Origin: Strigamia acuminata
Lineage: Eukaryota; Arthropoda; Chilopoda; Geophilomorpha; Linotaeniidae
NCBI GenBank assembly: GCA_949358305.1
Contig: OX442316.1
Span: 10,230,001 to 10,294,000, forward strand
Length of the DNA stretch: 64,000 nucleotides
Direction: 5' to 3'
Under the pieces are notes generated by a model. It was given only the letters and a program-made list of their open reading frames with translations. It was not told the origin of the DNA and did no database searches. Shown piece by piece: positions 51,996-64,000 of this stretch. Each line of letters starts with the position of its first letter. The stretch's first letter is position 1. A program made the translations under genes and the position numbers.

Positions 51996-52905
51996 CCTAG
52001 TAAATATTCAATCAATATCGATTAACTCTTAAACGTTCATCATTAGCTACTTATATACACTTCTAGCGACATATGATATTTTACAGCAATGCTGAAATCT
52101 AATCTAAAACATCTGTACTTTTTGTTAACATTTTATATTATGTACAAGAAAAACAAGCAAAAATTCCATTTTTCTTAAGCAATAACAAGAAATAAGCAAA
52201 ATAAGTCAATTAATTATAAATCAATCTAATTTTTACGACTAAACCAACAAAAAACGCTCAAGCAAATGTTTTTTTTATATTTTTTATTATTTTTATGTCC
52301 TGAAGGTAACAAAAAATAGACTTCTTTCATGACAGTTGATATTACGACCTTTGCGACGCCCCTTAGATCATGCGGTTCTGAATCTCATGTGATATTATAT
52401 GAATGCAGATTAGTAAGACAGGACAAAAAAGCTGGTCTAGATTTATGGTTTAATTGCGTTTTATTAGTTTAGTAGTTCATTGTAGTGGTGGAAACGCAAC
52501 AGATCTGACTATAGAAGTCTATCCTGTAATAAAAATTCTTTTCAGTTTCCGTTTAACGACTTATTTTTACCTTTTTTTAACAAATGGTTAAAGAAATTTT
52601 TCCTTTCCTTGAAAGTCGATATTTTGCGAACTTTGGGATTCGTTTTCTTAGTTATGTGATCTCATCATAAATGTCCTTTCAAATATCTTTTACATCCTTC
52701 ATAAAATTAGCACATTAACACATCAGACTTTGGAGATAAAATGCATAAATCAAACATGATGCTTTTGTGGAGGACCTTGGATCTGCTCGGGCCCCCCTGG
52801 TAACAATATTTTATAAATTTTCAATTATCTCGCCCTTTAGGCCTAGCACACCTGCAATGCACCCAAACAAAAAAAATAATATTGCGGACATGCAGGAAAA
52901 CTGTT

Positions 52906-52936
<31 letters not shown>

Positions 52937-53172
52937 TTCTTTGCTTAAGAAAAAAAAATATTTTTATATATATTTCAGAAAAAGTCTGAAGATCCGATTT
53001 TTATAGACCTGGCAAGATTTATAATGGAGTTCATGATTATTGCAATGGATGGCGCCACCAGAACATGCACGCTCTCTCGTGATAAATCTTTGTACGTTTG
53101 TAGTTCACAAAATTCCGAGCCAAATTCCACCGAATATTTTCTTCCCTCGAAACAAATCTTCCAAAGGGAAAC
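51996..53172. other. AT-rich spacer before NAA80
   Basis: No gene recognised. It contains a (TA)n microsatellite near 52908-52937 and a short A/T-rich inverted region. An ATG at 53024 opens a short frame that ends before NAA80. Confidence 0.5.
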
Positions 53173-54059
53173 ATGGAAACAAATCTAAAAGACCTTTTTA
53201 CTTTTTTGCCTCTACATAATAGATTGGATTTAATCGATCAATGCTGTGAAATGTTGAATAAAGAATGGCCTCGTTGCAGAACTTCAAGGTGTTCATGGTG
53301 AACCCCCGTAACATCCCCATACAAACTTTTCGAATCATCAGGTTACTAGTTTTTATTCATTTTTTTTAAAAATTTATAGGATCCACGCATTGCAAAAATC
53401 ATGCGACAAACTACCATGTTCCCTTGTTCTGATAGAACACGCTGGATCCGACCACGTGATTGGCCATAGTCGAATTACACCCATTCACGGCCACAAACAT
53501 GCGTGTTTACTCGAATCGGGTACGTATTCGTATAAAAATCGCTTCTAAATAATATCTATTTTTATTTTATTAGTGATAATTGAAAAGGAGAAGCGAGGAA
53601 AAGGATTTGGGAAATTAATAATGAAGGAAACTGAAGAATTTGCGAAAAAGTAAAGTTTTCTTAAAAATAAATAAATTTGTAAAGAGTGTTTTGTTTAATG
53701 ATTAATTTCATTTACAGATTGGGAATCAGCACCATCTTTTTATCAACTAAAGACAAACAGGAATTCTACAAACGTGTTGGTTACGAGTACTGCGAGCCGT
53801 TGTGTTTGTACGGAAATAATATCAAACTACCGACCAAAGTAAACGTTTGTTTTGATTTAAATTTTGAGAAAAAAAAATGTATTAGAAATATTTTTTTGTT
53901 TATCAGACTGAGAACAAATTGAAAGACATTTCTTCAGTTACAGACGCGAATTTTCCAAGAGATCCGCAATCGCAAGCCCCGAAAGCACCACCACTTCCTA
54001 AATCTATATACACAATTTATAATAAGTCTGAAAAGCAATGGATGAGAAAAGAGTTATGA
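53173..54059 (+). CDS. naa80: Actin N-terminal acetyltransferase NAA80-like, 201 aa
   Basis: Exons: 53173-53288, 53380-53519, 53574-53649, 53718-53838, 53907-54059; 606 bp in frame. It is a GNAT-fold enzyme that transfers acetyl from acetyl-CoA to the exposed acidic N-terminus of processed actin. Support: the N-terminal DQCCEMLNKEWPRCRTSR segment typical of NAA80, SLVLIEHAGSDHVIGHSRI (beta strands), the acetyl-CoA loop RGKGFGKLIM, EFYKRVGYEYCEP, a proline-rich linker (APKAPPLPK) and a Trp near the C-terminus. The proline linker is much shorter than in mammals. An upstream ATG at 53024 was rejected because its frame stops. It ends 186 bp from the convergent CHAC gene. Confidence 0.88.
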
Positions 54060-54102
54060 TGAATGTTTGTGTAAGTGTTCCAAGAGTTATTTATGTAAAT
54101 AC

Positions 54103-54110
54103 AATAAAAT
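54103..54110 (+). terminator. Polyadenylation signal of NAA80
   Basis: ACAATAAA about 45 bp after the NAA80 stop. Confidence 0.6.
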
Positions 54111-54244
54111 TTTCACAATTTTTATTTTATTTTAAGTGACAATTATTATTACATTTTAAACCCCGAGTGCGGTAAGTTATTTTTAATTTATATTATTTTC
54201 AATTCACTAAAGCCACCAACAGTTTAAAACCTATTTCAATTCGA

Positions 54245-54982
54245 TCAAGAAGGTTCTTCCGGTTTCCGTTGAGGAACCGTACAAATTTTTTTTAATTCGG
54301 ATTCGAGTTCAAACAAATGCGAATCATTAGCTTCTGGTCCTATCGTTCTCATACTCTCGGCTAATCGGAAAACATATTCGATATTTTTTCCACTCGGTCC
54401 CTCGGCGTGATAAATCTGTCGAGCTATGGATCGAGTATCAGCAGGACCCAAATAAAAGGGATTTTGTGCGGTACCGATGTACACGTGCAATTTAAATGGT
54501 TGGTACGCCGAGCTCTGTGGATAGAATGTTGTGAGTGATTTTTCGTAGCCGTCTTTTTCTCGATAATCCAAGTCATCGGTAACTTTGACTACGTCTTCCT
54601 TTCGTATATTATAAGCTATTCCCCACACATCATCCTAAATAAAATTTTAAAAAAATAATTATTAATACAAAACATATGGGATTGAAATATTAAATAGATT
54701 TGCTTACTTCTTCAGGATTTCCCGTCGGAATTAGTGTGGCGACTCTACCAGGCTATTTTTTTTAATTATATGTGCAATAATAGTTTAATTTTAATTTAAT
54801 TTTTTTTTTTATATTAAATATTTTAAACATTTAAAATTATACACTACTTGTCCAGGAACTCCTCTGTGATCTTCACTTCCTTGCCAAAATCTACGTACAA
54901 ATCCTTTAATATGGCCGATTAATTTGAGTTCGTACGGAAAGTCGGCTTTCCACACCAAAGAGCCGTACCCAAAAATCCACAT
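54245..54982 (-). CDS. chac: Glutathione-specific gamma-glutamylcyclotransferase (ChaC2-like), 189 aa
   Basis: Exons on the minus strand: 54982-54848, 54752-54708, 54634-54245; 570 bp in frame, with both introns phase 0. It cleaves glutathione to 5-oxoproline and Cys-Gly in the cytosol. Support: it starts with [12 protein letters not shown], which carries the substrate-binding GYGSL motif; then [25 protein letters not shown] and DDVWGIAY; and YREKDGY holds the catalytic glutamate. Length is close to CHAC2 of other animals (about 180 aa). Its start faces that of UNC79, 565 bp away, so the two may share a bidirectional promoter. Confidence 0.92.
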
Positions 54983-55547
54983 TATTCTTGTTCACGTTTT
55001 ATTTTCTTCTTAAAACATATTTCAACGATTAGGCTTAGGGTTAGCTGGCAACACAAATATTGGACTTTGTAAAACCCGAAATCTCACTTTTTTTAATTTA
55101 TCGATTTTCTAAAAGAAAAAAATGAAATCATGTGTTGTATTTTGTAGAAACTTGAAACTTAAAAAATATTCTTTAAATTTTTTATTGGTTTCATAATGGA
55201 AAATTTTTATTTTTATTTTATAACATTTAGATTTGATGTTACGTCATAGCTACATAATATTCGTCGCGTTTTAGTAGAACCCTTAGTAGTGATGTGATGA
55301 GAAGCCGCAGCATCCAGCATCTTTAGACGGCTGAGGTTTAGAATAGGCTAGCTTGCACTAATTTATTTTAATTCTGCCATATTGCTTCTAAAGACATTTG
55401 ATAATCACGATAGAAACGTTTAAAAATACTTTTAAAAAAAATCACAGGTTTGGAGCTGTGAATAAAATTAGGATTGTGGCGTCATCAAGGCGGATATTAA
55501 AATAAAAAACGCCAAAAAAATTTCAAGAATTTAATTTTCAAAACGAA
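54983..55547. promoter_or_regulatory. Divergent intergenic region CHAC / UNC79
   Basis: 565 bp between the two start codons. No TATA box or other named element could be assigned with confidence; no repeats were seen. Confidence 0.4.
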
Positions 55548-58500
55548 ATGGCGACTAGAGCTGCTACTTGTAAGTAAAAAAAAAATTTTTTTCACGTTAT
55601 TCTTGCATTAATTTACAATTGGAAATTTCAGTCACAGCAAAGATCAGGACCTTATATGATTATCATTTGAGGACTCTTCATAACATTGTTCCCTTACCGT
55701 CTGGTGTGGATATTGGATCTACTTTAAAATACTTTTCCCAAACATTATTAGGGTAAGATAATAAATATATATATGTATGTAGAGTAAATTAACTGATTTT
55801 TATGACATTTTAAACTAGAATTCTCAAAGATGTACCGACCATACCAATGGAAATGATGAAATGGAGAGATGCAGATCACGCTCGAATGTCTTTATTCCCA
55901 AATTTGGATTATAAAGGATTGTATTATGCTGTAGTGCAATTAATAGATATAGTGCCCTTGATTCAGTATGGAACAATAGGTTAGTGTTGGTAAAATGTTT
56001 ATTTATTATTTTTATGTTAATTTTAACTTTTTATCTCAGCCTTAGGCCAAGCTATTTTACATTCTATATCTTGTTTGATTCCTTTTCTGGAACATGAGTA
56101 TCTTGACACATTGCCATCTCTTGTGGCTTCTTCCATGGCCATGTTTCCGCCGTTATTGCATAAAGATATAGTTACTATGCTGTGCCATCATATTTTGCCA
56201 TACACAATTAGTAATATTTATTATTATTTTTTTCTAAATGATCTAAATTTATAAAAATATACTTTTTCTTCAAGTTCAACAACCAGATTCAGAAAATAAA
56301 AATTACGCAGTTTTGTCTACATCCGCTGTTTTAATGCTTGTGTTTCAGTATACGGATATTACCGGTTTGTATTCTACACTGCTGTTTTATTTTTAGAGTT
56401 TCAAATGTTTATTATTTCTTCAAACAGTTTACCATTGCCAGTTGTTGGAATGCATTATGGCGCTTAGAGCAGATGTTTTAAAAGATGTATTATGCGTCAT
56501 TGCTCACGGAACCCCAAAAGCTAGAGCTGCCGCTGCAAATTTATTATTTTATTATTGGCCGTCGTTAAATCCTGCTCTTCATGACCGAAGAGGGATTCAG
56601 CTCAAAGTTTCTAGTGATGATATAACAAAAATTACATTCGCTAATGTCTAAATTCATTAATTCGTATTTATTTACATTTTTTAAGGCACGAAACCATTTG
56701 TCTGCCAAAGAGAAAATTGCTTAAGTCCAGTGAATAACGAGGCAGTAAAAGTATATAAATATAAACTCACGTAGTTATTGCTTAATACAATTGAATTTGT
56801 TTCGTTCACTAGATGTGTTGGGACCATTCCATTGCGATTGGTTCTGGCGAAAACCCTCCTCCTCTTTATATATGTTATGACTGCTCGGAACAAATTCTTC
56901 GCGAGTGTCCTAGTGCTAATATTACAGACGTCCTGTTACCCTTACAACAAGTCTCAGCCACTTGCGAAAATAAAGTATGCGCAATTGATTGCTCAGTTGA
57001 AATTAACGTAAATTTCATTGCAAAAATTTTCAGAGTTGCCGTTCTAGCGACAAGGCAGCAGTCACAACCTGTTTTTCAGTCGACTGTGCTAACTACAATG
57101 GTCATCGACCCATCAGATACTGTTCCCAATGTCATTCCATCCGACATAATAATCGTAGAGGTGTTGGTCATATTTTTCACACAACAATTAATAGCCCTTG
57201 GGCCATGGCTCCTGATATGCAAAGTTATATGGTTGAAGCAGTTGTGAGGTGGAAATAAAAATATATACTGTCTTTCGTAATATTTTACTTAAAAATAATG
57301 TATTTTTGTATTTTTTAGTCTTCTGAAAGAGGCCCAACCCTTAACAGATCGGCGCGTTAAAGATTTAGATGATCGTCATCCGCGTGTTGTTCTTTTGGAC
57401 GCTGAATTGAGCCAATCAGAGGCAGAGTTAGAAGAGCGCCGGCTGTTAAGTCGCTATGGAGTGTATTTACTTGTTGGTTTTTGTACACCAAATGATGACA
57501 CGCCTATAGTATGTAAAAAGAATCGTGCAAAATGTTTTTAAGTTTATAAAACGTGCGTTTATAATTAGGAAACACTAGGCAGACTTCTAGCAATGCTGTT
57601 CCAGTGGTTTGATTCATTAGCTTACCTTCCTGATGGTAAATTTGTATGATGTGCTTAAAATAAATTTATTTTTTAAATTTAATTGTGTTCGTTGCAGATC
57701 AGGCTGGAAGTACTCTCGAAAGATTAAAATCAGAGGTATAGCTGTGTGCTAAAATATATTAGATCGCTTTCATTATAAAAGGTAAATCTTTGCAGTATAT
57801 TCATGGTTGGCTAATGGAAGTTTGTAAGACGCATTTCGAAGTCTTTGTGTCATGTCTTTTACCACACCCTGTAGAGTACGCAAGAGTTGGTGGCCATTGG
57901 TAGGAAATAAATAAATTTGATGTATTTTACTGTTACGAATGAATGTGTATATATTAGGGATACATTAGCAAGTAGAACGACTCATATTAAAGAGGGATTT
58001 AATCGATTATTCTGTTTGGTGCCATATGAGGTGATTGGCTTAGAAGTTTGGGACTACATTATGCCATATTGGATGGAGGCTATTCGAAATGAAGTACCCG
58101 AAGACGAATTGTCAGAATTGCGAGTATTACTGAGGTTTGCGTAAACTTTGTTAGTCATTTCAGCACTTTTTTTGCATTCAAAACATTTTTAAACTTAATT
58201 TTCAATAGCAAAGTGTTGGATCCTGAGATGAGTCCATTAGGATTTGACGCGCACAAAATGTACCATTTTATTTCAATAAGATTTCACAATACTACAGCTC
58301 CTGTGCAGGAGCAAGCATTATTATGGTTACAGGTTTGTGAATTGACTTTTTTTTCTGTTGGTTTGTCTTAGTTTTTATCTTTTTAATTACAGATTTTATC
58401 TATGTTAAACGTGGTGGTTCCGCTGAGTTTATTATTTACGATGTTTAACGAAGGAGTTAAATCTTGTTCAGCGTTGGCCAATGTTCAAGCAGCAAAACCG

Positions 58501-61500
58501 CCCAAAGAAGAAACCAGAGCTGCTAATCTTATGGGTAATAAATTATTTAACAAATTTTGAATTTTTTTTTATTTGGATTTCACTGATTTTATTAGAAAGC
58601 AGCACTGTAGAACATATATCACGCACCAATTCACCATTTTCCCCAGAAGAACCCACATCGTCGAAGTTAATTGACTTCAAATCAGATTTAGAAATGAATT
58701 TATCCTGTTTCCTATTGATGCTTGATATACTTCTAAAGCAGGTTTGTTTTGCTTTAATTTCAATACATTACATTAGCGGATATTGTAGGAAATATTCTTC
58801 TTACTGTTCTATTTTACAAGATCGAACTTCAAGAAGTGGACATGCATCAAGGAATGGATCATATTGTGTCTCGAGAATCACTTTCGCTGATCAAAGAGAT
58901 GATTTGCTCTCCCTGGGCTGGAACTCACACCTGTAAAGACGACACCCCTCACGACTGCACGTTTTGTGAATTAGTCACTACATTTTATCAGTTATCACTT
59001 GAAATTATTGAATTTATTTCACCAATTATGGAAGTTAGCAAAGTAAATATTTGTATTTCTTTTATATGGCAGATTAGTCGGTGATATTTTTATTTATTTG
59101 AAGGTTCAAGATGAAAGCGATGTCGTGGGAAGTGAAGGATCTTCCCGTCGAGGGTCACCCAGTGAAGAGCAGCTTCAATATGTTTCAGTTCAGTCGGCGG
59201 GTACTCTTCCTTTTTCCCAACTCGAAGATGGAGTTGAATCTGCTGTACCTCAACTTTTTACTGCAACTGTGCAAATGGTGGCTGATGCCGAATTGGACAC
59301 CGTTGCTATTATGCCAACGGAAGAGGTGGTAAAAGCTGTAGCCAAAGCCGTAACACTTACAGAAACTGATGTTGGTACGCTGCTGCGACGCAGTTACGTC
59401 AAAGCGATTTTTTTTAAACTAATATTTTTATTTTTCATAGGTTTGGCTAAGGTGTCAGTAGCGCTTCCAACTGTCGTTGATGAAAACGACCAGCAGACTA
59501 ATGCAAAAGATTCCCAAGAGGAGGACGGAACGTTTTGGCATACTAGTCAAGGGAAGTTTAAATTTACACTCGAGGAATTACCACCGCAGCTACATCTAAT
59601 TTATGCTATATTGAAGGCAAATTTATATTAGTTGGTTTATTGATAAGAAATTAGTATATTTATTTTGTTTATATTTTAGGAATTGACCAAATACGAAAAT
59701 GCTGATATAAATTACCACATGTTGTCTTGCTTGAAGTATTTAATTTTACACGCCGAATGTTTAAACAGAGCTTTGAAGGAAAACCGAGGATTTTTAATTT
59801 GGATTCAAGAGAATCTCCTTATTTCTATGTAAATTTTGACGTTTTTGTTTATATCGGTTGAATTAATGCGTCACAATTATGTATTGCAGCTTATGGAAGT
59901 TTCTGCAAGCTGAATATTCTCATATTTCTCAAGTTTCCGTTCAAATTTTGCTTCACTGCATTACATTGCCGTCTGGTACAGACATATTCTGGAAGATAAT
60001 TGAAGAAAGTTTTCATAGTGATGACTGGATGGTGCGAGCGGCGGCTGGTATATGACACTATTTCATTTCTTTAAAAAAAATACCAACATTTTACAATATA
60101 TAATTCTAAACAGTTGAAAAGGTCACAATGATTGCTCGCTTCGTGGAATGGGAACCGTTGCGACAAAGCCAGTCTTTGCAGTCATCCCTAGCGAACGCGT
60201 TTTGCTATCTCATTAGCAGCATGGATGACATCCAACCATCGGTTGCTCAAAAAGGGATGCTCTACTTAGAAACGATAAAAAATTCGTCATTAAAAGTATA
60301 GATACAATTCTGAACGTCAATAATTTTAATTTACATCGATTTTTTAATTGATTTGATTAGTGTCTTTGTTGGTGCTTAGAAGTCCAATTTGATATGGTCA
60401 TTATGGATCGACCCATGATCCTTCAGACTCTCTATCAATTACATAACCGACTTGCTGCGCGAAACATTTTGTCATGGGAATTTTTTCTTAATAGATTTGA
60501 CGTTCTATTTCTTGAAGCCCAAATAGGATTAGAGCAGAAAGGCGACATTGCATACCCTAGAGGTTTGATTTACACAAAAGTACTTTTATAATAACAAATA
60601 TTAATAAATTGTTGTTTTTAGACTTGAAAAACTCAGATGTCAACAGTGAAATATTAGCTAGGAAATTAAGTAGAGCCCAAGAAGCTTTGAGTCTGCAGCA
60701 AAGCGACAGTATACGAACTCTGAGCGCAAGTCTGGGGGCTAAACTGCGATACAAACGAACTTTGTCTGCTCCCGGTGGCATGATTGTTCGCCAGGAGAAA
60801 GTAACGTCGGTGGATGCTGAAAAGTTTTTTAGCCGCCAGTCCTCTGCTCCCGTACTCAAACGCAAATGTTCAAAATTTGGCATTGCTCAAGTTGTGGGGC
60901 AGTTGCCAAACCATTTGTTTCCAGGTACATACAAACTCAAATATAATACAATCTCGTGTTTATTGAATTTGTTGGATTTTAGATGGGAATCTGAAGGATC
61001 CGCATCAAGAGGAGAATAGTTTTGTAAACATGTTACATCGAGTTTTGGAAACGGAAGATAGTGATAAAGATACGATGCATCTTCTTGTGTTCTTGTTTAT
61101 GCAGGTTAAGAATTGTTGCGTGGATTTTGTAAGACTTTTAATACGGTTTTTTGTTTTTTTGGTTAGTTTCTTTCACAATCTGATCAAGCAGTTTTAAGTG
61201 ATGAAAAAGCAGTTGCTAAAGTTCAAAATATAGTTCTTCGTCATATCAATGTTCTGTTGGGTTATAATCCACAAGATAGAGGTTTTTGTATTGCACCAAG
61301 TCGTTTGAGAAGTTCACCTGTTTTCAACGCATTTTTGTTTATGTTACCAGACGTAAATATACGATACACGATTGAGCAATTTGTGTTTTTTTATTTTATT
61401 ATATTTTTATTTTATTTTAGGTTATGGATCATAATTTTCAGATGGGAACTTTGTTATTAAATATCTGTCTTCCTTTGCTGCACTATTGTCCAGCTCCTCA

Positions 61501-64000
61501 ACGATGTAACTTTGATACGCCACCAAATTTCAGTCTTTGGTACTTAGAACCACACCTGAGACACTGCTGGTTGATGACAGTTCTGACAATCTTGTACAAG
61601 GTACAATACCTGAGTACTGTTGTATTGTTAATAGAGAAATTTGAGCTTACGGATTTTATTTACAGTTTCGATACAGCAATATACCTTTTTCTCGAAACGT
61701 ACAATGGTTAATTCGGATTATATTGTGCACTCTCGATGCCCACGACCATGTTTGTCACCAAATAACTGATACCTGTTTGCTCACTACGCCAAGTGCATCA
61801 AGAGCTAAAGGTTTGACTCTAGTAAAATAAAATAAAATGAAATAGCAAAAAAAAATTTATTACGGTAATATTTTTTTGATTAACTTTTGCAGATTTAAGC
61901 AGTATATCTGGAGGTGATATTCAAACTACATTTGAAAGAGAATCTCCCCCACACACTCCAGGTTTATCACTGGATAGTTCGAGAGTCGCTGCTTCGTACT
62001 CAGCAGAATCTAGGTCACTTTATCATAAATCAGATACACAAGAGGAGCCAGAAACAGCTCGAGAATCGTACAATTCAGATCAATCCAAAGGAGTTCAAGT
62101 ATTTCAGTATTTGAATTTCCCATGTTTTCCTATTTTAATAATAATTTTTGTTTTGTTTGAATTTTACCAAGTCTTGGAAACCTCGTAAAATACCCGACTA
62201 CGCCTTCTCCAGTGATGTTGATGACGACGAACCGGAGTTGGAGGCAATTCCAGAAAGTCCTAAATCGGATGAGAATATTCAACCGTCGAGTTCTCACGAT
62301 TCGTTGAAAGAACTCCCCTCGTTATCGACCGTAGAGAGCGAGAAAGCTGTAGTCCGACAAGAAAATAGTGACGAAAACGTTCTGCAGATCATTAGTCCTG
62401 CAGACGTACAAGTGATCTCAGTGTGTGCTCCCGTTGATTCACAAATGGCTCGTCAGATCGAAGCGTTTGACGAATCATTTGACAAGTCCGACAAGAGCAA
62501 AAAAGTAAACGGTGATGCCAAACGACCGCCATTAAAAACGGCAATGTCGTTTTCCTACGACGCCCCACCGGCAATTAAAGACGAAATTGCTAAATTCTGC
62601 CCCATTGGTGAGAAAACACCCGCAGAAGCAACATCAAAGAAACACAAACAACTTCAGCGAAGTCACACTCTGGATAACGGCAGCACGATGCCAGAACCAC
62701 TGTGTAAGAAGCTCGAGGTTTTGGATGCGAGGCAACTCGAGCGATCGATTCGTAGAAGAGAACCAACCGTCATTTCCCAGTGCGATCAACAGCAGTCGCA
62801 GTATCTATTCCAGCCCATTCAAACACATCCAATCACTTCCAGAAATGCTGAACGAGGGATCAGTAAAAGCAAGACGGAGACGAAACCGTCGCAGCTTATT
62901 AAGGTGGAGCCGCGACGAAGCCCCGCACCCGAAGCGGACGTTCAAATCGCAGCTACGTCGTCGTCGTCCAAGCCTTGGACCATCGAAGTGCACTCGGCAA
63001 TCAAATTAGAACCCTTACTGACCCCGACAATTCCTGATCAAGCTGCGGAAACTTCTGTGTCGAATCAACGCAAAGATCAAATGACTTACCTCGCGTCCAT
63101 TGTGCCTTCTGTCACCAAATGTGCAAGCCAAGTTCTCTCGACCGTTGAAGCATTTACACCGTCTCGGGTTCCTGGCGATCTAAGTCAGTGCGAATCGACA
63201 GCTAGCGAAATTACGAGCGATGACAGCGTCGACGAAACCAGAAGATTTGCCGGATTGTATTCGGCGGAGGGCAGTAGCGGGCCTCACGCTTTTCAAAAAG
63301 TCGAGGGCTCTTTGTCACGTGAAGCGAGTTTTGAGAAGCGCAATGGTAAAGGAGAGGGCCATTCCACATTTATGCAGGAACCTAGACCACTTCCACTCTG
63401 GACCACTGAAGCGAAGTTTGTAGAACCGCAATTGGTTCAAATGGAAGATTCGCAACCGGGATTTGCGAGACTGGAAGTTCACCAAGTTAAAGCATTGAAC
63501 GGAGCGAGCGAGGGAGCGGTAACCGAAGCGGAAATTACAGTTAATGTGTTAACAATTTTTGATTTTCTAAATAATTAATCATTTATTCTTTTTAGGTGAG
63601 TCCCAAATCTCGTTTGGTGAAACAAGGCCGCATTACTGATGTCGATTTTCAGCATCAAAGCAGTGGGAGCACCGAAGGGATTGGCGCTGATGGAGATGAT
63701 GAAACAACGGGAGTCGTTACGGTGCCTAACGTACAAGATCAAGATGATCAAAAAGGAAGGCCACACTTTAGACAACGCAGGCAAAGGAAAATGGGCGTGG
63801 CTTCATCTTCTGAATTGCAGAAATTCATCGACCAAAGAAATAATTTGAATAGAAAATCACGCAAAGGTGATGTACCTCAACAAACCACTCAGCAAACGAG
63901 TTTAAAACCATCCAGTCTTCGGTGCGGTGAAGAGGCTGTTGTGGAGAGATGTTTAGAGTGCAATTCTGTGTTGGAACAATACAGCGACGAGGAGTTAGGG
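55548..64000 (+). CDS. unc79: UNC79, NALCN sodium-leak channel complex subunit, 5' part
   Basis: 32 exons are visible (2152 codons; the gene continues past the right edge): 55548-55569, 55632-55752, 55819-55979, 56040-56210, 56275-56364, 56428-56613, 56686-56750, 56813-56974, 57034-57248, 57319-57508, 57569-57635, 57698-57735, 57796-57899, 57958-58134, 58209-58332, 58393-58534, 58596-58741, 58821-59042, 59104-59374, 59441-59616, 59680-59828, 59890-60047, 60114-60295, 60361-60562, 60622-60924, 60983-61104, 61167-61352, 61421-61600, 61666-61810, 61893-62098, 62172-63539, 63596-64000. Diagnostic segments: LHNIVPLPSGVDIGSTLKYF, PPPLYICYDCSEQ, IRYCSQCHS and CLECNSVLEQYSDEELG. It is a large cytosolic helical-repeat protein that with UNC80 supports NALCN in neurons. 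The intron after 59616 starts GC. Exon 31 (1368 bp) encodes a disordered Ser/Glu-rich insert. Confidence 0.95.

Noticed and set aside
53024-53188. Upstream ATG at 53024 as the NAA80 start
   Set aside because: Its frame reaches a stop within about 55 codons, out of phase with the acetyltransferase; the ATG at 53173 gives the conserved N-terminus.
56442-56651. Separate short genes in the UNC79 region, such as open frames ending at 56651, 58936 or 59631
   Set aside because: They are UNC79 exons read through into introns; splice phases join them into one protein.

Overview
The window is animal (metazoan) nuclear DNA, not prokaryotic. It has many short GT-AG introns (often 50-70 bp), BEL/Pao, Ty3/gypsy and DIRS-type retroelements, numerous small inverted-repeat transposons, and clear homologues of the animal genes UNC79, NAA80, CHAC and ABCG half-transporters. 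The AT-rich, compact-intron style suggests an invertebrate, possibly an arthropod or other ecdysozoan, but the phylum is an inference.

Layout. (1) 1-10417: a Ty3/gypsy-type LTR retroelement on the minus strand. Its 5' LTR is at 8829-10417, with a tRNA-Gln primer site, gag, pol joined by a -1 slippery heptamer, and a further long reading frame (999 to beyond base 1) that may be its third ORF. (2) 11193-17113: an intact BEL/Pao element (BEL-A) with identical 304-bp LTRs, a CACAT target duplication and a tRNA-Phe primer site. (3) 17668-45969: a tandem array of three White/ABCG-like half-transporter genes on the plus strand. ABCG-A (17668-21925) has lost two membrane-domain exons to a GC-rich repeat, though a repeat-derived exon could keep the frame open. 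ABCG-B (27297-30765) looks intact, with 18 exons and 657 aa. ABCG-C (31258-45969) has all 18 exons open but is split in exon 16 by a second intact BEL/Pao element (BEL-B, 39141-45265, identical 400-bp LTRs, CATTT target duplication). A decayed DIRS-type element (21964-26875), with inverted terminal repeats, an internal complementary region and broken tyrosine recombinase, separates ABCG-A from ABCG-B. (4) 46050-51995: three minus-strand genes for small secreted cysteine-containing proteins, each with seven exons and only phase-0 introns. Two of them lie in a segmental duplication separated by a 1-kb minisatellite. (5) 53173-64000: a nearly transposon-free housekeeping block with NAA80 (+), CHAC (-) and the first 32 exons of UNC79 (+), which runs off the right edge.

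Function. The ABCG genes encode a nucleotide-binding domain followed by a membrane domain and would work as dimers in lipid, pigment-precursor or xenobiotic export. NAA80 acetylates processed actin N-termini, CHAC degrades glutathione, and UNC79 is an auxiliary subunit of the NALCN sodium-leak channel. The introns of the ABCG array act as a sink for nested miniature transposons, in strong contrast with the right-hand block. All exon boundaries were derived by hand from splice signals, reading phase and agreement between paralogues.
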